64,000 nucleotides of DNA. Origin: Ornithinibacter aureus (GTDB lineage: Bacteria; Actinomycetota; Actinomycetes; Actinomycetales; Dermatophilaceae). Numbering within the stretch: the stretch's first letter is position 1; every line of letters begins with the position of its first letter. This document shows positions 53,791-61,775 of the stretch, piece after piece. Under the pieces are notes generated by a model. That model was not told where the DNA came from and searched no databases. It saw only the letters and a list, made by a program, of their open reading frames with translations. The stretch spans positions 2,857,623-2,921,622 of the forward strand of contig NZ_VMSB01000001.1 of the NCBI RefSeq assembly GCF_009858245.1, given 5' to 3'. Made by a program: the position numbers and the translations under genes.

Positions 53791-54897
<1,107 letters not shown>

Positions 54898-54975
54898 GGG
54901 CGTCTTTGCCTTTCCTTCACCGGCAGGAACGTGCCGGACGATCCGTTGTAAAGGTGTTGCTCCCGCCCACATCGG

Positions 54976-54989
54976 TGTAAGCGGTTTCG
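54976..54989. promoter_or_regulatory. LacI-family operator
   Basis: TGTAAGCGGTTTCG matches the LacI-family consensus TGNAANCGNTTNCA except at the last base. It lies between msmK and the divergent LacI-type gene. Confidence 0.65.
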
Positions 54990-55092
54990 CCAGTATGCCG
55001 TGACCGTGCTGGCGGCGCCACCCATGTCCGCACTGCGGCCCGTCCCCACACCGACCAACAGGTCACTCCGGGGACGCCAGTGATGCGCTTGT

Positions 55093-55098
55093 TAGATT
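55093..55098 (+). promoter_or_regulatory. -10 hexamer of the LacI-family gene (leaderless)
   Basis: TAGATT, 6 nt before the GTG at 55105. Confidence 0.45.
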
Positions 55099-55104
55099 CG
55101 AGGG

Positions 55105-56139
55105 GTGGCCGAGATCCGCTCTGCGCGACTCGCCGACATCGCCGCCCAGGCCGACGTCAGCGAGGCGACGGTCAGCCGTGTGCTGAACGACCGGCCCGGG
55201 GTGGCCGACGCCACGCGCCGCGCCGTGCTCACCGCCATCGACGTGCTCGGCTACGACCGCCCGGCCAGGTTGCGGCCGAAGTCGGCGCTGCTCGTCGGGC
55301 TCGTCATGCCCGAACTGGTCAACCCCATCTTCCCCGCGTTCGCCCAGGTCATCGAGACCGCGCTCGCCGCCGCGGGGTTCACCCCGGTGCTGTGCACCCA
55401 GACCCCCGGCGGGGTACACGAGGACGACTACGTGCAGATGCTCATCGACCGTGGCGTCTCCGGCATCATCTTCCTGTCCGGGCAGCACGCCGACGCGACC
55501 TCGGACCCCGCCCGCTACCAGGCCCTGCGCGAGCGTGGCCTGCCGATCGTGCTCGTCAACGGGTGGCTCCAGGGCATCGACGCCCCCTTCGTCTCCAACG
55601 ACGACGTCGCCTCGATGGACCTCGCCGTCAGCCACCTCGCCCAGCTCGGGCACACCGAGATCGGCCTGGCCCTGGGGCCCGAGCGCTACACCCCCGTGAT
55701 CCGCAAGGTGCAGGGGTTCACCGCCGCCATGCACCAGCACCTAGGCGTCGAACAGGCGCACCTCGAACGGTTGATCACCCACACGGTCTTCAGCCTCGAG
55801 GGGGGCGCGGCCGCAGCCGGTCGCCTCATCACCCGCGGTGCGACGGCCGTCATCTGCGGCTCCGACCTCATGGCCCTCGGAGCCATCCGTCAGGCGCGAG
55901 CCATGGGGCGCAGCGTGCCTGCCGACTTCTCGGTGGTCGGCTACGACGACTCGACGATGATGGCGTTCACCGACCCTCCGCTGACGACGATCCGCCAGTC
56001 GGTGGAGGCCATGGGGGACGCCGCGGTGCGGGCGCTGCTCGATGACATCGCCGGTGAGGGTCCCCCGCGCGCCGAGTACGTCTTCCGCCCCGAGCTCGTC
56101 GTGCGAGGGTCGACGGGGGCGGCACCGCCGCACGGCTGA
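55105..56139 (+). CDS. LacI-family transcriptional regulator
   Basis: A 344-residue repressor: N-terminal HTH and hinge (RLADIAAQADVSEATVSRVL, then NDRPGVADATRRAV), followed by a periplasmic-binding-protein-like sensor domain (LVGLVMPELVNPIFPAFAQV; VVGYDDSTMMAFTDPPLTTI). The ligand is probably a sugar. Location opposite msmK, with a LacI-type operator between them, suggests it controls that ATPase. Confidence 0.93.
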   Translation: MAEIRSARLADIAAQADVSEATVSRVLNDRPGVADATRRAVLTAIDVLGYDRPARLRPKSALLVGLVMPELVNPIFPAFAQVIETALAAAGFTPVLCTQTPGGVHEDDYVQMLIDRGVSGIIFLSGQHADATSDPARYQALRERGLPIVLVNGWLQGIDAPFVSNDDVASMDLAVSHLAQLGHTEIGLALGPERYTPVIRKVQGFTAAMHQHLGVEQAHLERLITHTVFSLEGGAAAAGRLITRGATAVICGSDLMALGAIRQARAMGRSVPADFSVVGYDDSTMMAFTDPPLTTIRQSVEAMGDAAVRALLDDIAGEGPPRAEYVFRPELVVRGSTGAAPPHG

Positions 56140-56145
56140 CGGCAT

Positions 56146-56181
56146 CCGGATGCCGTTCACGTGCCGGATGCCGTTCACGTG
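56146..56181. repeat. Perfect 18-bp tandem duplication
   Basis: CCGGATGCCGTTCACGTG occurs twice in a row (56146-56163, 56164-56181), just after the LacI-type gene. Each copy holds the octamer GGATGCCG. Confidence 0.9.
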
Positions 56182-56277
56182 GTTGCGCTGTGCGCGTCCG
56201 GTCTCGCGGGAGTCACCACTTCGGAATCAGTGGTCCATCACACGGTCAACCACTGGCGCGCCGCCCCCGCGCGCACC

Positions 56278-56283
56278 TATCGT
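56278..56283 (+). promoter_or_regulatory. -10 hexamer of the CBS gene (leaderless)
   Basis: TATCGT, 6 nt before the ATG at 56290. Confidence 0.45.
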
Positions 56284-56289
56284 CGGCTC

Positions 56290-56718
56290 ATGAGGATCTC
56301 GGACGTGGTCAGGCTCAAGGGTGGAGACGTCGTCACGGTGCGTTCGGACGCCTCCGTGACCGAGTTGCTGGCGCTGCTCTCGGAGCACCGAATCGGTGCC
56401 GTGGTCGTCAGTGACGACGGAGAGACGGTGCACGGCATCGTCAGCGAGCGCGACATCGTGCGCCACCTGCACACCGACGGCGCGGCGCTGCTCGAGACCC
56501 CGGTGCACCAGATCATGACGGCCGAGGTGCACACCTGCGTGCCCGAGGACAGCCTCGACGACCTCGAGTCGGCGATGACCGAGAAGCGGTTCCGCCACGT
56601 GCCGGTGCTCTCGGACGGCAAGCTCGTCGCCATCGTCAGCATCGGCGACGTCGTGAAGAACCGGATCGATGACCTCCAGGCCGAGCGCGACCAGCTGCGC
56701 ACGTACATCCAGTCCTGA
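56290..56718 (+). CDS. Two-CBS-domain protein
   Basis: A 142-residue protein made of a CBS pair: SVTELLALLSEHRIGAVVVS to GIVSERDIVRHL for the first, and DSLDDLESAMTEKRFRHVPV to GIGDVV-like IVSIGDVVKNRI for the second. CBS pairs bind adenine nucleotides and report energy state. It has no enzymatic domain. Similar stand-alone CBS proteins are common in actinobacteria. Confidence 0.92.
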   Translation: MRISDVVRLKGGDVVTVRSDASVTELLALLSEHRIGAVVVSDDGETVHGIVSERDIVRHLHTDGAALLETPVHQIMTAEVHTCVPEDSLDDLESAMTEKRFRHVPVLSDGKLVAIVSIGDVVKNRIDDLQAERDQLRTYIQS

Positions 56719-56769
56719 CGCCGCAGGGGCGCCGGGTCGCGCATCCAGCGCAGACCCAGACTGAGCGCC

Positions 56770-56775
56770 TACCGT
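56770..56775 (+). promoter_or_regulatory. -10 hexamer of the second Ser/Thr kinase (leaderless)
   Basis: TACCGT, 7 nt before the ATG at 56783. Confidence 0.45.
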
Positions 56776-56782
56776 GGTCCCC

Positions 56783-58615
56783 ATGACCGCCGACGCGATC
56801 GCCGACGGCCCCGTGCCCGACGATGCCGAAGAGCTCGAGGAACCCCGCGAACACACGCGCCTCGGGCAGTACCGGCTTGTCCAGCGCATCGGTGAGGGCG
56901 GGATGGGCGTGGTGCACCTCGCCCTGGACCGCCACGGTCGGGCGGTCGCCCTCAAGGTGCTGCGACCGCACATCGCCCTCGACCCGGATGCGCGCACCCG
57001 CCTCGCTCGCGAGGTCAACTCCCTGAGCCGGGTGAGCAGCCCGTTCGTCGCCCCGATCATCGACGCCGACGTCGAGGGCCCGCGGCCCTACATCGTGACG
57101 CGCTACGTCCCCGGGCCCTCGCTGGACGAACAGGTCGCCGAGCGAGGGCTGTTGCCACCGGCCGAGCTGTACCGCGTCGCCCACGGCCTCGCCGAGGCGC
57201 TGGACGCCATCCACGGCGCGGGCGTCATCCACCGCGACGTCAAGCCGGCCAACGTCCTGCTCGTCGACGGCGAACCCGTGCTCATCGACTTCGGCATCGC
57301 CCACGTCGCCGACGACGTCCGGCTCACGATGGCCGGGTTGGTCATGGGCACCCCCGGTTACCTCGCCCCGGAGGTCATCAGCGGTCAGGACGTCACGCCG
57401 GCGACCGACTGGTGGGGGTGGGCCGCGACGACCGCGTTCGCCGCGGGCGGGGTGCCGCCCTTCGGTCGCGGGGCCATGAGCGCCGTGCTCGCCCGGGTCG
57501 CCCAGGGCGAGCCCGACCTGCTCGCGGTCGACCCACGCATCGAACCCCTGCTCTACGCGGCGCTCGCGCCCGACCCGGCCCAGCGCCCGCACCACCACGA
57601 GGTCGTCGCGGCGCTCGAGAGCTACGCCCACGGCGCCCCGGCGACGGCGGCCATCGAGGTGCGCCGCGTGCGCCCACCGACGCAGGTGCTCGCCGTCGTG
57701 CCGACCAGCGTCATGCAGCCAGCACCCCCGGCGGCACCTGCGGTTGCGGTCGCGCCGACTGGACCTCCGGTTGCACCTCCCGCTGCGCGCGCGCCTGCTG
57801 GACCTCCGGTTGCACCTCCCGCTGCGCCCGCGCTCGTGCCGCCACCGCCGCAGTGGGCGTCCGCGCCCGCGCCGGTGCAACCGCCGCCCGGCTACCACCA
57901 GCACCTCCCCGCGCCCGCCCCGGTGCCGGGGCAGGTGGCTGGCCCCGTCCCGGAGTCGGAGTCGGACTGGGATGCCGCTCGTCAGGGTCTTGGTCCCTAC
58001 GCGGACCCCCGCATCGGCCGACCGAGCCGGGCGGGCACGCTGCTCGCCCTGCTGGCGCTGCTCGGGTCGCTGTCGGCGGCCGCCCCGGTGGTGGCCGCGA
58101 TGGCCCTGCTCGGCTGGATCGCCCTCGCGCGCACGGCCGACCGGTCGGTGACCTCCCTCGTCATGCGCCGTCACGAACGTGGAGCCCGCAGCAGCGACGT
58201 CGCCGTGGCCGTCGCGAGCAGCCCGTGGCACCTGGTCGTCGGCACGATCGGCGCCCTGCTCACCGCGGTGCTCCCGCTGTTCGTGGGGCTGTGCGCCCTG
58301 TTCGCAACCGCGCTCGTGCTCGGGATCGCGAGCGGGGCCGATGTCAGCACGGGCCAGACCATCCCCCTGGTGGCGGCCGGCATCTTCGCGGGGCTCACCG
58401 CGTGGTGGGGTCCGGGCGGCGCCAGCCTCCGGCGGGGCAGCCGCAGCATCGTGCGCGGCATCTCTCCCGGTGAGACGATGCGTCAGGTCCTGGCGGCGCT
58501 CCTGCTCGTGGCCGCGGCCGGCATCCTCGCCGTGACCGTGACGGGTGACGGCGCGACCTGGTGGCCACGCACCACGGCACCCTCGTGGGTCGACACGACG
58601 GTTCCGGCGCCGTGA
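56783..58615 (+). CDS. Ser/Thr protein kinase with Pro/Ala-rich linker and membrane domain
   Basis: A 610-residue protein. Kinase domain at about 28-285: RIGEGGMGVVHLALD, VALKVLRP, VIHRDVKPANVLLVDG and LIDFGIAHVADD. A Pro/Ala/Val linker with internal duplication (GPPVAPPAARAPAGPPVAPP) covers about 310-415. The C-terminal part has about four to six membrane helices (LLALLALLGSLSAAAPVVAA onward) and a short tail. No extracellular sensor is recognised. The thrE-like gene follows after 25 bp. Confidence 0.92.
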   Translation: MTADAIADGPVPDDAEELEEPREHTRLGQYRLVQRIGEGGMGVVHLALDRHGRAVALKVLRPHIALDPDARTRLAREVNSLSRVSSPFVAPIIDADVEGPRPYIVTRYVPGPSLDEQVAERGLLPPAELYRVAHGLAEALDAIHGAGVIHRDVKPANVLLVDGEPVLIDFGIAHVADDVRLTMAGLVMGTPGYLAPEVISGQDVTPATDWWGWAATTAFAAGGVPPFGRGAMSAVLARVAQGEPDLLAVDPRIEPLLYAALAPDPAQRPHHHEVVAALESYAHGAPATAAIEVRRVRPPTQVLAVVPTSVMQPAPPAAPAVAVAPTGPPVAPPAARAPAGPPVAPPAAPALVPPPPQWASAPAPVQPPPGYHQHLPAPAPVPGQVAGPVPESESDWDAARQGLGPYADPRIGRPSRAGTLLALLALLGSLSAAAPVVAAMALLGWIALARTADRSVTSLVMRRHERGARSSDVAVAVASSPWHLVVGTIGALLTAVLPLFVGLCALFATALVLGIASGADVSTGQTIPLVAAGIFAGLTAWWGPGGASLRRGSRSIVRGISPGETMRQVLAALLLVAAAGILAVTVTGDGATWWPRTTAPSWVDTTVPAP

Positions 58616-58640
58616 GTCCCGCCACGACGACGGTGACGCG

Positions 58641-60125
58641 ATGACGACGCCCCCGAAACGGCATCCGGCCAGGGTCCCGGGCTGGCGGCGCGGTGGCTTC
58701 ATGGTGGGCGAGGAGCCGACCGAACCCATGCCGATGAACGACCTGCTGCGCGGGACGCCGTATCGCGACATCCGCGTCCCCGGCGAGGCGGCCGAGGACG
58801 CACAGGTCAGGCGCGCGCTCGACCTCGCCGCGCGGGTCGGTGAGCTCATGCTGCGCTGTGGTGCAGGTGCCCCGCAGGTCGTCGGCAGCGTCGCGGCGGT
58901 CGCGGCCTCAGCGGGTGTCGACGTGATCGAGGTGGACATCACCCTGCAGTCCCTGCTCGTCCAGGCCAGCAGCTCGAGCGGGCGACCGCACACCCTGCTG
59001 CGCGTCGTGCGGCGCACCCGGCACGACTACGCGCGTCTGGCCGCCGTGCACGAACTCGTCGAGGGCCTCGCGGACGGGTCGATCGACTCCCGGGATGCCG
59101 ATCGTCTGCTGCGCGAGATCAAGCGCACCCCGCGGCGCTTCTCCGTCACAGCGGTATCCGTGGCCAGCGCGGTGCTGGCGTCGTCCGTCGCGGTGATGAT
59201 CGGTGCCAGCCCGGCGGCCGCCGTCATCACGGTGCTCGTCGTGCTCGTCGTGACGGGGGTGAACCGGGTGCACTCCGGGTTCGACCTGCCCGAGTTCTAC
59301 GGCAACGCGATCAACGCGCTCGTGGCCACGGTGTTGGCAGGCCTGGCGTATGCCGTGGCGACGCTCGTCGGGTCCCCGCTCGGGGAGCAGGACTTCGCGT
59401 TCATCGTCGCGGGCGGCATCGTCGCCATGCTGCCCGGGCGAACGATGGCCGCGGCAATCGAGGACGTGCTGTTCGGGTTCCCGCTCACCGGGGCGGGGCG
59501 GTTGCTGTCTGTGCTGGTCGCGCTCATGGGGCTGATCATCGGCATCGGCGCCGGCCTGAAGGTCATGCTGTGGATCACGACCGTGCTCGACACCCAGTTC
59601 GTCTCGCCGACGGTGCTCGAACTGCGCACGGATCAGGGCGCGCTCGTCACTGCTCTGCTCGGCGCCCTGTTCGTCGGGCTCAGCGCCGCGGTGACCGTGC
59701 AGAGTCGGGCGCGACTCATCCTGCCGACCGGGCTGCTCTCGGTGGGTGCCGCCACGATCGGGGCGATCCTGCAGCGCTCCCTGGAGTTCGGGGTCATCAC
59801 GGCCACCGGGTTCGCGGCCATCGCCCTCGGTGCCGTCGGGCGGGTCGTGGCGGCAGGACTGCGGGTGCCGTCGATGGTCATCATCGTGCCGGCCTCGTTC
59901 GCGCTGCTTCCGGGTCTGACGATCTTCCGCGGCCTGTACGAGCTGGTGGCCGTCGGCGGGGCGTCAGCGGGGTCGCTGACGATCCAGTCAGGCCTGACGA
60001 CCCTGCTGTCGGCCGGGGCCGTGCTGCTCGCGATCGCGACGGGCACGGTCTTCGGCGAGATCCTCACGTCACGGTGGGACACCTCGGTGCGCGGCGAGCG
60101 GCCGAAGGGCAGCGACGCCGGCTGA
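58641..60125 (+). CDS. thrE: Threonine/serine exporter, ThrE family
   Basis: A 494-residue membrane protein with the ThrE layout: a cytoplasmic N-terminal domain (LDLAARVGELMLRCGAGAPQ; LLREIKRTPRRF) and about ten helices (VSVASAVLASSVAVMIGASP; FGNA-like EFYGNAINALVATVLAGLAY). ThrE in corynebacteria exports threonine and serine. The start ATG at 58641 is the first in the conserved part. Probably co-transcribed with the kinase gene. Confidence 0.92.
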   Translation: MTTPPKRHPARVPGWRRGGFMVGEEPTEPMPMNDLLRGTPYRDIRVPGEAAEDAQVRRALDLAARVGELMLRCGAGAPQVVGSVAAVAASAGVDVIEVDITLQSLLVQASSSSGRPHTLLRVVRRTRHDYARLAAVHELVEGLADGSIDSRDADRLLREIKRTPRRFSVTAVSVASAVLASSVAVMIGASPAAAVITVLVVLVVTGVNRVHSGFDLPEFYGNAINALVATVLAGLAYAVATLVGSPLGEQDFAFIVAGGIVAMLPGRTMAAAIEDVLFGFPLTGAGRLLSVLVALMGLIIGIGAGLKVMLWITTVLDTQFVSPTVLELRTDQGALVTALLGALFVGLSAAVTVQSRARLILPTGLLSVGAATIGAILQRSLEFGVITATGFAAIALGAVGRVVAAGLRVPSMVIIVPASFALLPGLTIFRGLYELVAVGGASAGSLTIQSGLTTLLSAGAVLLAIATGTVFGEILTSRWDTSVRGERPKGSDAG

Positions 60126-60155
60126 CGCCGTTCTCGCGGTGGCCGGTGTGGGCCG

Positions 60156-60161
60156 TAGACT
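60156..60161 (+). promoter_or_regulatory. -10-like hexamer of tRNA-Thr
   Basis: TAGACT, 36 bp upstream of the tRNA 5' end. Confidence 0.35.
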
Positions 60162-60197
60162 CCGGGGCTGTCCGGTCCGCTGTGGCGGGGTGGGCGT

Positions 60198-60270
60198 GCT
60201 GGCGTGGCGCAATTGGTAGCGCACCTGTCTTGTAAACAGGGGGTTGAGGGTTCGAGTCCCTTCGCCAGCT
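60198..60270 (+). tRNA. tRNA-Thr (anticodon TGT)
   Basis: A 73-nt cloverleaf: acceptor GCTGGCG pairs with CGCCAGC, anticodon loop CTTGTAA with anticodon TGT, T arm GAGGGTTCGAGTCCCTT. CCA is not encoded. Its 3' part is the likely attachment site of the element carrying the integrase that follows. Confidence 0.96.
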
Positions 60271-60275
60271 CAACG
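60240..60275 (+). other. Candidate attachment site (attL) in the tRNA-Thr 3' end
   Basis: Tyrosine integrases that sit just after a tRNA gene usually recombine in its 3' part, which is restored on integration. The matching direct repeat (attR) would lie beyond the right edge of the window, so the exact core cannot be fixed. Confidence 0.4.
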
Positions 60276-60315
60276 TCGGTCTTGCCGAAAACCCCTGTCC
60301 TGTGCTGCTATTGAG

Positions 60316-60337
60316 GTGGCGACAGTGTCGTCGCCAC
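60316..60337. promoter_or_regulatory. Inverted repeat before the integrase gene
   Basis: GTGGCGAC-AGTGTC-GTCGCCAC: 8-bp arms between tRNA-Thr and int. It could be an integrase arm site, an operator or a terminator of the tRNA transcript. Confidence 0.4.
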
Positions 60338-60425
60338 GGGGACAGGAGTGGACGCAGATGGACAGAAATTGCCACCGTTGTTGCACGTATGTTGCACGCC
60401 AGCGGCATCAGACAGGTGCGTCGAG

Positions 60426-61544
60426 GTGACTGCGGGCAAGTCCCGGAGGGGGTTCGGGAGCCTTCGGAAGCTGCCTTCGGGGCGCTGGCAGGCAAGTTTC
60501 GTGGGCCCGGACCTGGTCCGGCGGCCCGCTCCGCAGACGTTCGAGACCAAGGGGGATGCCGAGGGCTGGCTCGGGCGACGTCGTGGGGAGGTGATGGCGG
60601 GGGAGTGGCAGCCGCCGGTGAAGGTGCCCAAGGTGGCACCGCTGACCTTCGATGCCTACGCGGCCCAGTGGTTGCGAGAGCGTGACCTCAAGCCCCGCAC
60701 CCGGGAGGGCTACGAGCACCTGATGCGCAGCTACCTCAGCCCCGTGCTCGGTCCGCAGATCATCGACACGATCACGCCCAGCGTCGTGCGTACCTGGTGG
60801 TCGCAGCTGCCGGCCGACAAGCCGACTGTCCGGGCTCGTAGCTATGCGCTGCTCAAGGCGGTCATGAACACGGCCGTCGCCGACGAGGTGATCGACAGCA
60901 ACCCGTGTCGTATCCGGGGCGCGGCGAACACGCCTCGGGCCAGGGAGATCCGCCCGGCCTCCATCGATGAGCTGGCGGTGATCGTCGAGGCCATCCCGAG
61001 CCGCCACCGTGCCCTGGTGCTGCTGTGCGCGTGGTGCGCGCTGCGTAGCGGGGAGGTCCTCGAGCTGCGGCGCAAGGACGTCGACGTCGCGGCTGAGACA
61101 GTGAGGGTCGTCCGGGCGGTGTCGTGGGTTGGTGGCCAGCCCATCGTGGGGACACCGAAGTCGGCAGCAGGGACGAGGGTGGTGTCCATCCCGCCACACG
61201 TGGTCCCTGCGGTTGCCCATCACCTCGAGACGATGACGGCTGCGAGCCCGGACGCGTTGCTCTTCCCGGGGCGCGACGGGGTGTCGCACCTGCAGCCGTC
61301 GACGCTGCACCGGAACTGGCGCATGGCGCGCGAGGCTGCCGGTCGCCCGGACTTGCGGGTGCACGACCTGCGGCACACCGGCGCGACGATGGCGGCGCGG
61401 GCGGGGGCGACCCTCGCCGAGCTCCAGCAGCGTCTTGGCCACAGTTCCGTCTCCGCGGCCTTGCGATACCAGCACGCGGCCCAGGGACGGGACAAGGAGA
61501 TCGCCGCCGCCCTCTCCGCGATGGCCGCCCGCGAGAGCCACTAG
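60426..61544 (+). CDS. int: Tyrosine recombinase (phage/ICE integrase)
   Basis: A 372-residue integrase. A basic N-terminal arm-binding segment (GFGSLRKLPSGRWQASFVGP), a SAM-like core-binding domain (AQWLRERDLKPRTREGYEHL) and the catalytic domain with R207 (ALRSGEVLEL), K245 (GTPKSAAG), H313 and R316 (HDLRHT), H339 (LGHSS) and nucleophile Y348 (LRYQHA). All active-site residues are present, so it may be functional. GTG at 60426 was preferred; the open frame extends to 60348 but the extra residues are not integrase-like. Confidence 0.92.
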   Translation: MTAGKSRRGFGSLRKLPSGRWQASFVGPDLVRRPAPQTFETKGDAEGWLGRRRGEVMAGEWQPPVKVPKVAPLTFDAYAAQWLRERDLKPRTREGYEHLMRSYLSPVLGPQIIDTITPSVVRTWWSQLPADKPTVRARSYALLKAVMNTAVADEVIDSNPCRIRGAANTPRAREIRPASIDELAVIVEAIPSRHRALVLLCAWCALRSGEVLELRRKDVDVAAETVRVVRAVSWVGGQPIVGTPKSAAGTRVVSIPPHVVPAVAHHLETMTAASPDALLFPGRDGVSHLQPSTLHRNWRMAREAAGRPDLRVHDLRHTGATMAARAGATLAELQQRLGHSSVSAALRYQHAAQGRDKEIAAALSAMAARESH

Positions 61545-61775
61545 CCATCTACGGGGCTGCCCCCGGGCCCACCCGGTCACTTGACGGGAGGGCTCGACTT
61601 CGACTCGACGCGCACCCGCTCAAGAGAAGGGCGAATGTCCCGCCGCGTCAGGGGCGTGCGTCCTTGCCCCAGTTGACGCGCGGCGCTGACGGTTCTCGGC
61701 GGCGAATGTCGCCGAGCGAAACTAGCCTGTTGCTATGACCAGCGCCCCTGTCCCTATCCATCTGAAGGGAAGAGC
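61545..61775. other. Intergenic region between int and the STAND gene
   Basis: 231 bp without a gene. A TAGCCT hexamer lies near 61723. Together with the ribosome binding site before 61776 this suggests a separate, leadered promoter for the STAND gene. Confidence 0.4.

Noticed and set aside
56636-59017. 793-codon minus-strand frame opposite the second kinase and thrE
   Set aside because: Arg/Gly-rich shadow with no family features; the plus strand encodes kinase and exporter motifs.
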